From: Tenrec ecaudatus
Taxonomy: Eukaryota > Chordata > Mammalia > Afrosoricida > Tenrecidae
DNA: 64,000 bases
Assembly (NCBI RefSeq): GCF_050624435.1
Contig: NC_134535.1
Span: forward strand, 76,194,494 to 76,258,493
Direction of reading: 5' to 3'
The stretch's first letter is position 1. The number at the start of each line of letters is the position of its first letter. The notes beneath the pieces are model-generated. The model had not been told where the DNA came from and did no database searches. It worked only from the letters and a program-made list of their open reading frames with translations. The translations under genes were made by a program, and so were the position numbers. Positions 36,286 through 48,068 of this stretch are shown here, one piece after another.

Positions 36286-38965
36286 TTTTTTTTTTTTAAC
36301 ATTTTTATTGGGGCTCATACAACTCATCACAATCCATTCAACCATCCATTGTGTAAAGGACATTTGTACATTTGTTACCATCATCATTCTCAAAACATTT
36401 TCTTTCTAATTGAGCCCTTGGTATCGGCTTCTCATTTTTTCTCCTACCTCCCCCACACACCCTCCCTTATGAACCCTTGATAATTTATAAATTATTATTT
36501 TTCATGTCTTACACTGACTGTTGTCTCCCTTCACCCACTTTTCTGTTTTCCACCCCTCAGGGGGGGTTATATGTAGATCACTGTGATCAGTTCCCCCTTT
36601 ATTCCCCCACCACCTTCCTGTTATCCTCCTGTTATCAGTACTCTCATTTTTGATGCTGAGGGGTTTATCTGGCCTGGATTCCCTGTGTTTCCAGCTCTTA
36701 TCTGTACCAGCATACATCCTCGGATCTAGCCAGATTTGTAAGGTGGAATTGGGATCATGATAGTGGGCGGGGGTGGGGGGTAGGAAGCATTAAAGAACTG
36801 CAGGAAAGTTGTTTGTTTCAACAGTGCTACACTGCACCCTGACTGGCACATCTCCCCGTCACCCTTCTGTAAGGGGATGTCCAGTTACCTACAAATGGGC
36901 TTTGGGTCTCTACCTCTACCTCGCCCTCATTCAAAATGACATGAATTTTTTTATATTCTTTGATGCCTAATACCTGATCCTATAGACAGCTGTGATCACA
37001 CAGGCTGGTGTGCTTCTTCCATGTGGGCTTTGTTGCTTCCAGCTCGATGGCCCCTTCTTTATCTTTAAGCCTTTAAGACCGCAGATGCTATATCTTTTAA
37101 TAGTCAAGCACCATCAGCTTTCTTCACCACATTTGCATATGCACTCACTTTGTCTTCAGCGATTGTGTCAGGAATTGAGCAACATAGAATGCCAGTTGAA
37201 TAGAACAAAGTGTTCTTTCACTGAGGGAGTACTTGAGTAGAGGACCAATGTCCATCTGCTACTTTAATACTTAACCTATAAATATATGCACATAGGTCTA
37301 TTTCCCCATCATAATATATAAATATATTTACATATTTGCATGCCTGCATTTAGGTCTCTTTATATGCCCTTTGCCTCCTAGTTCTTTCCTCTATTTCCTT
37401 TTACTTTCCTCTTGTCGCAGTATCATGCTCAGCCTTCATTTTGGGTTTTAGTTATTCCTCTTGGTTCCATTGCCCTTGCTGAGTCCCTACCATACCTCCC
37501 ACCCCCTCCTTGCCACTGGTTTTGAAGCACTCATAGTTCCCTTGTCCACGGGTTTGTTAACACCACTTCCTTTCCCCCACTTCCCCCTCTCCCATGTACT
37601 CCAGGAACCGTTGTTTTCTTCTCCACATTGTTTATCCAGCCTATCTTAAAAACAAGGCAGTGCCAAGCAAAGCAACACAGAGAAACTAAACAACGACAGC
37701 AACAACAACAACAAAAAGGCCAATGCCACACAAAATCTAAAACAAAAACCAAAAGAAAGAAAGAAAAGCCTATAAATAGTCAAGATCTGTTTATTGACCT
37801 TTAGGAGTGTTTTCCTGTCGGGTTTGATGGGGTGCCACGCCCTGGCACCAAAGACTATTTTTAGGACTCTTTCAGGACTTCCTTGTTCTGCTCCCCTTGC
37901 TGTTCTGTCGCACGCCCTTAGTGTTTTGCCTTGGTGTGGTGGGGTCAGTTCAGGCACAAATCCCACACTGTCTGTCCAGTGTTGTCCATGTCGGGTTATA
38001 GGTCAGTGCAGGATGTTGCGTCTCATCGTGGGGCCAGCCATATGGTCCTCTCTGTGCATTGGCTGCTCTGAGTGGGGCTATTGTCCTCACGGCTTGGTAG
38101 GCCAAGGTGTGCTCCACTCCTTTCCTACCCTTTCATTTGCTTCTGCTTCCGTCTGGGCATGGTAGCTCGGTTCCTTTCTCCCACCAGAAGGTCTATAGTC
38201 ATTCTCTGTGGCACACCCTTCCATGGTGGGGTCAGGCTGGCTCTGGTTGGGGCCATCCCTATAGTCCTGTCTTTTTATGGATTCTTCCACATGTTATGTT
38301 GCCCTCCGGGTCTGGTGCGTCATAGTGGGGTCTGTATGCACATTCAAATTCTGTGGGGACACAACCAATACTCTCCCCCTGGGTGAGTTAGTGCCCTGTT
38401 CCCCCCCTGACATCATCTCAGTTTCTCCCCACCCTGATTCTTCCTCCTCTTTCCCCAATTCCCCTTTTCTATGTTGGACTCACATGTACTTCCCTGGCTT
38501 GGCCTGACCTCCCTCTGAATACCTATGCTTCCACACATGTATTATGAGATAAATGTCTATTCTTCTATTCCTGCCATGCTGATTACACTTACCTCAGGGG
38601 ACTCATGTTATACCTGTTCTTTTTAGATTGGCTTACCTCGTTTAACATGATTTCCTCTAACTCTTCCCATGAAACGATGTGTATCATGTGATTACCCATG
38701 CTTTTCAGAGGTACATAGTACTCCATTGTGTGTTTACTAATACACTCATCTATCAATGGAAACTTAGGCTGTTTTGCGATTGTGAATTGTGCTGCAATAA
38801 ACAGTGGAGCGCAGATGACTGGTTGTGTTTTATTTGTTACCTCCTCTGGGTATACGCCCAGTAGAGGGATGGCTGGGTCATAAGGCAGATCAATTTCCAT
38901 TTTCTTTAAGTATCTCCAGATTGCTTTCCACCGTGACTGTATAAATCTACACGACCTCCTATCTA
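36286..38965 (-). mobile_element. Younger antisense L1 (3' UTR plus ORF2 end), nested
   Basis: It starts with a T-run (the poly(A) read backwards) and 'tttattggggctcatacaac', the 3' end of the common L1 here. The 3' UTR runs to about 38580. Then comes reversed ORF2, with 126 codons still open (38589-38969, -). These include the ORF2p C-terminal region with 'EIDLPYDPAIPLLGVYP'. It is less decayed than the surrounding L1 and is 5'-truncated. Confidence 0.8.
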
Positions 38966-39735
38966 TCATTGTACTAATTCATGGCTGTTTTTTCACCACT
39001 ACTGTGGTTGTACAGTAGGTTTTAAGGTCAGGAGTGCAAGGCCCCATACTTTGTTTTTATTTTGAGAAGTTCTTTGCTTATTCTGGGTTTCTTCTATCTC
39101 CATATGAAGTTGGTAATTATTTTTTTTCATGTCCTTCAAGAACGAATTTGGGATTAGATTGGAATTGAATTGTATCTGTAGATTGTTTAATGTAATATTG
39201 ACATTTTCACAATATTAAATCTTCCTATCCATGACCCTGGCATATTTTTCCATTTACATACATGTTTTTCGGTTTTGTGTATTAATGTTCTGTAGTTTTC
39301 TTTGTACACATCTTTTGTTTTTTTGATGACATTTCTTCCTAGGTGTCTCATCATTTGTGTGGCTATTGTAAATGGAATTGTTTTCTTTCTTTCTTCCCGC
39401 CCCTCCCCCCCAGAGCTCTCTTTGATGGTATATTGGAATCCAATTGATTTCTAACTGATTACTTCTTTATGATATCAGTAAACTTGTTTTACATCACTTA
39501 ATTACATCATACATGTTAATTTTTAGATTTTTCATTTATATTCTTGTTCTGAGATAAAATTATTGAGAGGCAATGCCATAGTCTTCCTATTGCAATTTGT
39601 CATCCAGTACAGAATGTCTGGGTAAGTTACCTTTATTAATTGTTAGATTGAACAGTATGTTCATATCTTGGCAAACTATTACCTATATTATATACTTCTT
39701 CAGCTACATTTTATTAATTATTTTTAGCATATACC
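38966..39735 (-). mobile_element. Old antisense L1, segment 4 (ORF2 upstream part)
   Basis: 'taaggtcaggagtgcaagg', 'ccatatgaagttggtaatt' and 'atcttcctatccatgaccc' are reversed ORF2 sequence from further upstream in the protein. Part of ORF2 between segments 3 and 4 is missing. The old L1 may extend past the SINE to about 40090, with lower certainty. Confidence 0.65.
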
Positions 39736-39742
39736 AAAAAGC

Positions 39743-39935
39743 CTTCAACGATGGAGTGAGTTATGCATTGGGCTACTTAACACAAGGTCAGCAATTCCAT
39801 ATCACCAACTTCTCAATGGGAGAAAGATGAGATGTTTCCTATAAACCCTTACAGCCTCAGAAATTCACATGGGCAGTTGTACTGTTTCCTATATGGTCAC
39901 TATGAATTGGAATCTACTCAATATAAATTAGTTGT
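39743..39935 (+). mobile_element. AfroSINE, sense
   Basis: Landmarks are 'tgggctacttaacacaaggt', 'cagcctcagaaattcacat' and 'ggtcactatgaattgga'. It inserted into old L1 sequence. Confidence 0.8.
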
Positions 39936-40929
39936 TTAATTGAGTAATGGATTGCCTAAATCCACATTTCACTAATAGGTCTAAGCTATAGTTTTCTTCC
40001 GGAATAGTATGTGTTAATGTCTTGTTTGATCAGCTATCTACTTGCCTGAAATATACACATATTTAAGAAAGCTTTCTTTTCCCTTCATCATTGTTCTGAG
40101 GCTGTAATTTGATTCCTTCTCAATTTCACTGGTCATAATTTTTATGTATTTTATGTTTCATCTAATAAATTATTATTTTATGCTCTTATTGTCTCATCTC
40201 AGGTACTGGGTAGATTTCAAATTTTTTGCATTATCTTTATGACAGTTATCTCTTTCTTCTGGCAAAATTCCAGACCCAATATTCCAGACATAATTTGTAT
40301 GTTTCTGACCCTAACTTAGAAACAATTATTCCTCAAGTGATCCCTTCCTCTTCTTGGCTGGAAATAGTATTTAACACCTACAAATTTTATCTAAATTTGT
40401 TTGGACCCTAACATGAAATATGGGCCCCAATTAATATCAAAGAATATATATCACTTATTGATACGGGTTTTATCTCTGACCTTAGAAAACGAACCAATCC
40501 CACTCCCATTTGTCCATTTTCATATATTGTCACACTGAGTTAAATCTTTATGGGAACATAAAACCTTATGTTTCCCCACAGAGAATTTGCAGGTTTGAAT
40601 TTCTACCAAACTCTAAACCCAGTCTGCCACCAGAGCCCCTCTTTTCTATGAAAAGACTCAGAATTAAAACAATTTTCTTCAATGATTTTTAAATAGCACT
40701 CTTTATCCTAGAAGATTTGAAATGATACCCCCACATTTTCTTTCTCATATTTCTTTTGGACAACATCAATTCTTTTTAATACAGTTAACTGAGTGAAAAT
40801 AAAATAAAATACCCCACTGACTCAACTCACCCTTCTGAGGATCTAACTTGTGTAATTATCAGCAGCATCACTAAAACCTCAACCAACTGATGTTCAAATC
40901 AACTATAGCACTGCACGGGAAAATGACTC
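39936..40929. other. No gene seen
   Basis: The first 150 bases may be old L1. The rest is unassigned, with only short frames that lack domains. Confidence 0.45.
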
Positions 40930-41130
40930 CAATGAACTCTAGGCTATTCGTTGGACCACGAGGTCAGAAATTTGAAACCACCAGTCACTCCACACAAGGA
41001 AGATGAGGCACTAGACTCCTGTAAATATTTACAGCTTAAGAAATAGCAGGGACAATTATACTCTATCCTATAGGATCACTGTGAGTTGGAATCAACTTGA
41101 TGGCAAAGAGTTTGGGTTTGAGTTTTGGAG
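40930..41130 (+). mobile_element. AfroSINE, sense
   Basis: 'gaccacgaggtcagaaattt', 'ctatcctataggatcactgt' and 'ttggaatcaacttgatgg' are followed by a GTTTG-like tail. Confidence 0.82.
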
Positions 41131-41342
41131 AAATGACAAAATAAGGTATTTTTTTTTACACAGAATGCAAAATAGCTTTATTTATTTAAGAAAGTTCTGT
41201 TGAGAAACTGTACTGTACTATATTTTTGAAGAAAAAAAGATAATTACATAATCATAATTCAAATCAATCACACTGATGGATTTTATATTTTTATTTTAAT
41301 TGAAATATATATAATATGTGGTCATTTAAAATTAGAATTTTT

Positions 41343-41512
41343 ATGGAGCCTTAGTGGTGTAGTAAGGTAAGCATTCAACTACTACCCACAAACCTACCAG
41401 GTGCTCCATGGAAGAAAGAAAATATTTATAGAGCTACTCTTATAAATATTTATAGAAACAAACACTAAATGGGGTCACTATGAGTCAGAATTGACTTGAT
41501 GGCACAGGTTAT
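41343..41512 (+). mobile_element. AfroSINE, sense, diverged
   Basis: The head 'ggagccttagtggtgtagta' and the end 'gtcactatgagtcagaattg' are kept. The middle is diverged. Confidence 0.75.
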
Positions 41513-42034
41513 ACTCTTAGCTATTAAAAACAGACAAAGCAATCACATTTTACTTTAATCCTTCAACATTAAAAAGCAGATTGTACAATAAAATACAAAG
41601 AGTTAAATCTTATTTTGATTTACAATTGTACAATCTATTTGCTTATAAAATTACACTTATGAAACATATTTATCCCCTAAATCATAATGCTATGTGTCTT
41701 TATCATTGAATTGTTTCCCTTGGTTATACATGTGACCTTATAATTTATTTAAGTGGCAAATTTTATTATAACGCTGTAATTCTTATCACTTACATTTCAC
41801 TTATATGCTCACTTCACCATTGAAAACCTTTTCAACCAATATGATCCAAGAATCACATAGGATTTAAACTCTGAATTTTTTAATTTATAAAGAAGCAGAT
41901 TTTGAAAATACAATCGCTACTCCAAAATGATAGCATGTAAAGAGCTTTGTAAGAGGCTGAAATTGCCAATATAGTGTGAAAATATATACAGAGTCAGACA
42001 GAGTGCACCAAGGCAAACAGGGCAACATTTGTAT

Positions 42035-42189
42035 TCATTCTGGTTTCTCACTGTGAAGTTTCCTCATTTGTTTGAAGTAAATAGAACTTTCTGGACCATG
42101 TCCTTGCTTCACTTGTTGATTTCTTAGAGTGTAAATGAATGGGTTCAACAAGGGGGCAACCGAATCAATGAGAAGAAGTGTAGATGTAG
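42035..42189 (-). pseudogene. Olfactory receptor C-terminal stub, OR6C-like
   Basis: Read on the - strand, about 50 codons end at a TGA (42035-42037). They contain the TM7 signature '[20 protein letters not shown]', diagnostic of ORs and typical of subfamily 6C. The tail is longer and unlike that of the two intact genes ('MRKLHSEKPE'). The coding match stops near 42189, exactly where an L1 3' UTR begins, and does not resume beyond the L1. The first six membrane segments are therefore lost. It is a third, inverted member of the cluster and cannot make a receptor. Confidence 0.85.
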
Positions 42190-42840
42190 TGGAGACCCAA
42201 ACCCACCTGCAAGATAACTGGACAGTCCCTCACAGAAGGAACAAAAGGAAGGGATGACATATCCAGGGTCTAGCACAGCACTGATGAAACACATAACTGA
42301 CATCTAGTTCTTTAATATTTCCTCCCCTACCATTATGGCTTCAGTTCTACCGCATTAACCTTGTTAGACTTGCATATGGTCATTGGTAAAATTCATATCA
42401 TTGCATGCATGAAAGCCAGCATAGGTAACCCCCACCCCAGAGAAAGTAATGGGAGTAAGTTTCCTGAAGGTGCAGAAGAGACAGGAGGTAATAGGGGAAG
42501 AGGAAGCTGATAGCAATGATGATGGTTAACCCCACTCAAGGGGAGCAAAAACAGTATTTTAGGGTAGATGAATGGATATATATTTATATTATGGGGTTTG
42601 GAGCAGGTGGAAGGAGGGGACAAATGGGAACATATATCAAGGAGGTCAAGAAGAAAGAGGATACTTTGAAACTGAATGTGGTAGCAAGTATATAGTACTG
42701 CATATGTGACTTAACTATGGAATGTTACAGAATCTGTAAGAGATCTCAATGAAATGATAAAAAAATCAGTGACATCTATAAAACTGAATAAGTTGGGAAT
42801 CCAATGAAAAACAATAAAATTCAAAAAGAAAAAGATTCAG
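42190..42840 (+). mobile_element. L1 3' UTR, sense, at the OR stub junction
   Basis: 'ggagacccaaacccacctg', 'cactgatgaaacacataac' and 'agaaagtaatgggagtaag' are L1 3' UTR sequence, also seen at 5602-6974. It ends in an A-rich tail near 42835. I see no clear target duplication, so a deletion at insertion or a later rearrangement is possible. Confidence 0.8.
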
Positions 42841-43289
42841 AAATTTTGTGTAATTAAATGTGGCTAAATTATGATCTCCATCTTCAAAAATAAACAGTGG
42901 GCCTATAATAGTAAAAGTTAATTTTAAAAGAAATAATGCAATATTTTTTCACTTAAAGGAAAATTTGAATCTACAAATCAGAAGTGTCTGGCAAAACTAT
43001 GTTAAAGAGGATATACATGCTCTTTTTGTTTTTTTGTTTTAATATGATTATACAACAATGCAAATACTTCTAAGATGATGATCTATTTAACTAGAAAACC
43101 ATTAGAATAATCTGAATTATTTATTCATTTTACTCTGGAGATTAAAATGTAATTTAGAGAATACAAAGATGCAATAAAAGTATGTTCAATTATTCAGCAT
43201 GCCTACAGGGATGCAAGAGACAAATACCCTCACACTGCCAAATGTAGAGAGAAAATACAAATATTTTTCTTTCAAATTTTTTCACCTGA
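42841..43289. other. No gene seen
   Basis: AT-rich and unassigned. No OR coding sequence was found that would continue the stub. Confidence 0.55.
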
Positions 43290-43412
43290 CTGACTCATTG
43301 TGACTTTAGAGAAGGTTTGGAGGCCATGAATCTATACAGGAGAAGGCGGCAGCCACATCTCTCTCCTGAGGATCAGCTTGTGGACTTGAACAGCTCATCA
43401 TGTCCAATGCAG
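43290..43412 (-). mobile_element. AfroSINE fragment, antisense
   Basis: 'gactgactcattgtgact' and 'ggcagccacatctctctcct' correspond to the reversed SINE body. The head is lost. Confidence 0.6.
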
Positions 43413-43777
43413 GGACATCACAGCTCATTTTTTTCTACCATAGACTCTTTCAATATTGGAACTTAAAGCTTGAAGTTACATTTAAGTTCATTCAGTTTCA
43501 AAAATGCTGATCATATTTTTCTTCTTGTGATTTTCCAATTTACTTCCAATCTTAGAACATTTATTACTATAATTTATCTTGTTTTATCAAGCCACTTTTG
43601 GAGCTTTTGTGTAGTCTGCACTAAATTTTATTTCTTTTAATTTTTTCAATATATTGAGTATTAAGGGAAGGTGCTAATCTCAGGTTACTTCAGATTTCTT
43701 ACATTTGCTGAATTTGCTGCCCTAAAACTTTACCTCCTGATCCCCTAATTTACTCAACATTGTGGTTTAATGGGTCC

Positions 43778-43955
43778 TTTGAGTAGCCCTGATGACTGGG
43801 TGGTTGAAGCACTGCATTGCTAAACAAATGGTCAGCAGTTCAATCCCACCCTGGTTGTCCAGGGGAGAAGACCCAGCATCTGTTTTCATGGAGACCACAG
43901 CCTGGGAAACCCTCTGAGAAAGTCCTATATTGTCTTATAGGATCGTAAGATCCAT
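43778..43955 (+). mobile_element. AfroSINE, sense
   Basis: 'gtagccctgatgactgggtg', 'aaatggtcagcagttcaat' and 'gtcttataggatcgtaag'. The head to mid-tail is present. Confidence 0.82.
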
Positions 43956-45689
43956 GTGTATTTTGAGCAAGACAGAACAGTAATTAACTAATACATGAAT
44001 TCTAATTTGTTCTAATTTAGTAGGTCCAGTAAATGAACCATATGATCCAGAGATTAAAAAAGTCATAGGATGAATTAATTCTCATTGTCAGTGAAATAAG
44101 ACATTTAGACTAATTACGATATCTGAGAAGAATTCCCTTGACTGGAAATGTAAATATGCCCTGTAGACAACCAGCACAGCCTAAACTAGTTGTCTCCTAA
44201 ATTCAAACTAAGAAACCAATAGGCATTGTAAAGAAAGGTAATGAGAATCAGACTGTGAATATTCTCACTTTTCCTGTGGTACAACCGATGTTATTATTGT
44301 TGGATTTCTTGTCTCCGTGGACACAACTCTCCAAAGGTTTGGCATAACATTTTATCTTCCTTTTATTTATTTATTTCCAAAGTTAATTCCATTTCATTAG
44401 TGGTTGGATACAGTCACCAGGGACATTTTTGTTTATTCATTCAAATGTTCCCTGGGTACTTGAGCAGATAAAACTAAAAAACACATGCCATCTCGATCAG
44501 TTGAAATGTAATATATTTTTTTCCTGAGAGCTATGAGACAATCATCATTGGTCTTTGTCTATTTTTTGAGCTACAGAATATGGAGTAAAAGCATTTTCTA
44601 CATCGATGAGTTAGCAAGCAGACTCAATTTTAGACCTGGTGAGAATAAGAACAGAGTGGTGTTATTCTCTGTGCATTGGGACTGCAGTGACCTGGCATTT
44701 CACCTTTCATTTACAGGCATTTATACCAGGAAGAACACAAGAGAGTTAAATTAAGCCAAACTTAAATCAAAGACTGCTACTGGCACCCAGTGTGTCTCAA
44801 GCCCAGAGAAGAACTTTGGGTTTAACTGCTTAAAACCTTATGAAGAACCACCAGAAAGTAAGTATAAAAAACTTGCCTATAAGATTGGAATGTTATATAA
44901 AGAAAAATACTTTAACAAAAGAAAACAAAGCAAACGACCTGTGGTTACCATGGGCGTAGGAGGAAGGGTTTTTGCTCCGGGGACATTGAGTTGATGTTAA
45001 TGGTGGTGGACTTATTTGGAAAAGGACCTATACTTATTAGAATGATATGTATCTTATTTATGATAAAAGTCTAAAAGACACAATTAGATATTAGTTGGGA
45101 ATACCATTTAGTAAATATATACATATATATATATTAAATAATATTCAAAGTAATCAATTCCTGAAGATTTTAAAGAAACAAATTTATTGAGATATGGAAG
45201 TATGCATTGCTACATATTTCCTAAAAGATTAATTTGACAATAATTACCAAAAGTCTTTTGCAGGTATATTTCTTCTTGATTTGTTCTCAATGTGGAATTA
45301 ATCAGAAGTGTAAAAAAGATTTAAATCCAAAGGTGTTCACTGAAAAATTATTATGGAAGAATGAGAGAAACTTAAAAGCTGAATATTAGAATGCTGTTTT
45401 ATAATTTTCTTCTCTCCTTGTATGTAATGAGAATGAGTGAGCAAATAAAATTATGTTTTCGAAGAATATTTTGTGAGGGGAGGAACACAGTAGAAGTAAT
45501 TAAGTGTAAAGTAAGAAAAGTCTATATCAAATGTAATTTACCATATAATATTTATTTTGTAAAGAATAAATAATTAAATATGTGTAATTTTAGATAAACA
45601 CATACATTAAGTTGTTAATAAATCGACACGCCTTGTGATATGATTATAGAGTAAAACAGTCATGCTACATAACATACCAATCCAGCATA
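43956..45689. other. No gene seen
   Basis: AT-rich. The 60-73 codon frames here show no domains. A TA-rich simple run lies at 45115-45135. Confidence 0.5.
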
Positions 45690-45900
45690 CTTTACCAAGC
45701 ATGACGTCTTTCTCCAGGGACGGATCCCACATGATAACATTTTCCAAAGACATGATGTGAACTCTCATTATCATTCACTCTAATAACATTCTAGGTGTGC
45801 TTCCTTCAAATCAGTGTTGTTCCTTCTTCTGGCCATCCAGTCTTCTTTCAATATTCTTTACCAGCACAGTGATGCAAATGTTCCAATTCTCTAGTCTTCA
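45690..45900 (-). mobile_element. RTE 3' coding fragment, antisense
   Basis: 'tactttaccaagcatgacg' and 'ctccagggacggatcc', then 'cttcttctggccatccag', are reversed RTE sequence, parallel to 33120-33200 and 10340-10500. Confidence 0.75.
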
Positions 45901-45904
45901 CAAT

Positions 45905-45975
45905 TCATTTTTACTGGGTTGGTCAAGTCATCAAACTTTTGGTTAGCGATTAAGTGTGGACCATTTGTACCACCA
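45905..45975 (-). mobile_element. AfroSINE head fragment, antisense
   Basis: Reversed it reads 'ccttggtggtacaaatggtc' and 'ttaatcgctaaccaaaag', the tRNA-like SINE head. Only about 70 bases are kept. Confidence 0.55.
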
Positions 45976-47080
45976 AGGAACCTGGTATCAATCTTAACTT
46001 TGCTAAATAAAATGCCTGACAATCATTTTATGTGGGGTAATAGACACAGTATCAGAGTCCAGAATGCTGAAGAACAGAGAAATGTCCTGAATGTACAAGG
46101 AGTAGTCACAATTCCAAGGGCAAGGTGAACCTTTAAAGAAAGGAATCTTGGCAATGATGTTTTTCCCAAATGAAATTCTCCCTGCTTTTTTCTACTTAAG
46201 GATATAGATTTCATGTTAGTAAGGGGGCTTTCAGGTAACCTCAAAAGGCATTGCAAACAGTAATAGGTATAAATTACAAATCCCAACAAAGAATTATAGA
46301 AGTCTAAAGCAGGATCTTGCTTTCTCTGAAAGGTCATAGAACATCCCCTTCATTGGAAAAGCATGGGGTTCATGGGATATCAGGCATCAGATGGCTATTG
46401 AAACAGGAGTTCTGAAGAAGGGACAAAGCAGAGGCATGGAGGAACACAGAATTGAATGTTTCAACATATGATTGTAAAGGAACCATAAATAGGAGGTTCT
46501 GTAAGAGTTATGGCTCAGAGGATTTCATGGTGATTCTGGAGCGCTGGCACAGGTCAGTCAAACAGGAAAGGTTACTAGGATACAGATTAGGTTACACAGT
46601 AAGTAAGGGTTTGAGGGAGTTAGGATCGCAAAACATGGAAAATACTACAGCTAAGACACGGGTGGCATTACATTACCATAGTTTATGAGAATGACTCAAT
46701 GTACTGTCCTTAATGTCTACTTTAAATATTTATACAGAATATCTTTTTTCTTCTTCTTCTTCTTCTTTTTTTACAGAGCACCTTCAGAGGTTCCATGATG
46801 ACTCCTTTATTCTCAGTGACTGTGAGACTATTTCCTGTGTTCTATCCACTTACAGATTGGTCCTGTAACTAGGGATGAAATCCCACTTCAGATGAATATT
46901 TTACATGAAGGCCATTCTGAAAACCAGAGTAAAGAGAGTCGAGGGAAATGAAGTGGGGTTCAATGGTTCCCATAGGAACATTGCTAATTATCAAGTCAAA
47001 GAAATAAAAATGTACGCCTCAGATCCTGATTGAATTTTCTCCGTATAACATATTAAAATATTTATCTATCTTCTCTTCCT
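45976..47080. other. Upstream flank of the second OR gene
   Basis: No coding frame of note. A CTT/TTC simple repeat lies at 46747-46770. Confidence 0.45.
46747..46770. repeat. (TTC)n microsatellite
   Basis: About six TTC units flanked by T-runs. Confidence 0.85.
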
Positions 47081-47081
47081 C

Positions 47082-47103
47082 AGGTACAATGTTTATGAGC
47101 TAA
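47082..47103 (+). promoter_or_regulatory. Putative splice acceptor and mini-uORF of the second OR gene
   Basis: 'tatcttctcttcctcag' is a strong pyrimidine tract with AG at 47082-47083. The predicted leader (47084-47132, 49 nt) holds a four-codon uORF (47089-47103, ATG TTT ATG AGC TAA) that ends 29 nt before the OR start. Use of the site is inferred. Confidence 0.55.
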
Positions 47104-47132
47104 AGAACAGACTAATTGAACCAAAATCACGG

Positions 47133-48068
47133 ATGAGAAATAATTCTGCAATAACCACGTTCATCCTGCGGGGACTAACAGATGACCCACAGCTACAGGT
47201 TTTTCTTGCTGTATTTCTGTTTCTCACCTACATCTTCACTGCTGCTGGAAATCTAATAATTATCCTCCTCACATTGATGGATCCTCAACTTAAAACTCCC
47301 ATGTACTTTTTCCTTCGGAACTTTTCCATCTTAGAAATATTGTTTACAACTGTCTGTGTTCCTCGATTCCTGTACAGCCTGACAACTGGAGACAAAACTG
47401 TTACCTATAATGCTTGTGCCACTCAATTATTTTTTGTCATCCTCATCGGAGCAACGGAATTCTTTCTTCTAACCGCCATGTCCTATGATCGCTACGTGGC
47501 CATTTGCAAACCCCTGCACTACACCACCATTATGAATGACAGGGTGTGCACTCTACTGGTCCTTTCCTGTTGGTTGGCTGGATTAATTGTCATATTCCCA
47601 CCGCTTAGCCTAGGAATTCAGCTAGATTTCTGTAATTCCAATATCATTGACCATTTTGGCTGTGACGCATCCCCTCTTCTGAAGATTGTGTGCTCAGACA
47701 CGCAATTTGTAGAACAAGTTGTTTTAACCATGGCTGTGTTGACCCTCATATTCACACTGGTGTGTGTAATTGTGTCCTACACATACATCATCAAGACTGT
47801 TTTAAGACTCCCATCTGCTCAACAAAGAAAAAAGGCTTTCTCTACATGTTCTTCCCATGCGATTGTTGTTTCCATCACCTATGGGAGTTGCATCTTCATC
47901 TATATCAAGCCAGCAAAGGAAGGAGTGGCACTTAATAAGGTGGTGTCATTGCTCAACACCTCATTTATCCCTTTGATGAACCCATTCATTTATACACTAC
48001 GAAATAAGCAAGTCAAACAAGCCTTTAAAGACTCAATTAAAAAGATGGCATTTTTCTCAGAGCATTAG
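47133..48068 (+). CDS. Olfactory receptor, OR6C-like, intact
   Basis: A seven-membrane-segment odorant receptor, a close paralog of the gene at 26144. It is a single intact exon of 311 codons. There is an N-glycosylation site at residue 3 (NNS), TM1 GN at 39-40, the canonical LKTPMYFF at 53-60, [10 protein letters not shown] at 116-125, cysteines 95 and 177, SYTYIIKT at 215-222, [10 protein letters not shown] at 233-242 and [12 protein letters not shown] at 280-291. All hallmark motifs are present, so the protein looks functional. The start shares its context ('ggATGAGAAA') with the other gene. The one-codon length difference lies in the third extracellular loop region near residue 261. The OR6C assignment rests on motif similarity; the exact ortholog and ligand are unknown. 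Confidence 0.96.
   Translation: MRNNSAITTFILRGLTDDPQLQVFLAVFLFLTYIFTAAGNLIIILLTLMDPQLKTPMYFFLRNFSILEILFTTVCVPRFLYSLTTGDKTVTYNACATQLFFVILIGATEFFLLTAMSYDRYVAICKPLHYTTIMNDRVCTLLVLSCWLAGLIVIFPPLSLGIQLDFCNSNIIDHFGCDASPLLKIVCSDTQFVEQVVLTMAVLTLIFTLVCVIVSYTYIIKTVLRLPSAQQRKKAFSTCSSHAIVVSITYGSCIFIYIKPAKEGVALNKVVSLLNTSFIPLMNPFIYTLRNKQVKQAFKDSIKKMAFFSEH

Noticed and set aside
37646-37966. An open frame also present at 58222-58407, giving a similar peptide in two L1 3' UTR copies
   Set aside because: Over 61 aligned residues I count 36 identities, which is about what two diverged copies of the same non-coding DNA would give. No domain is visible. It is explained by shared L1 descent.
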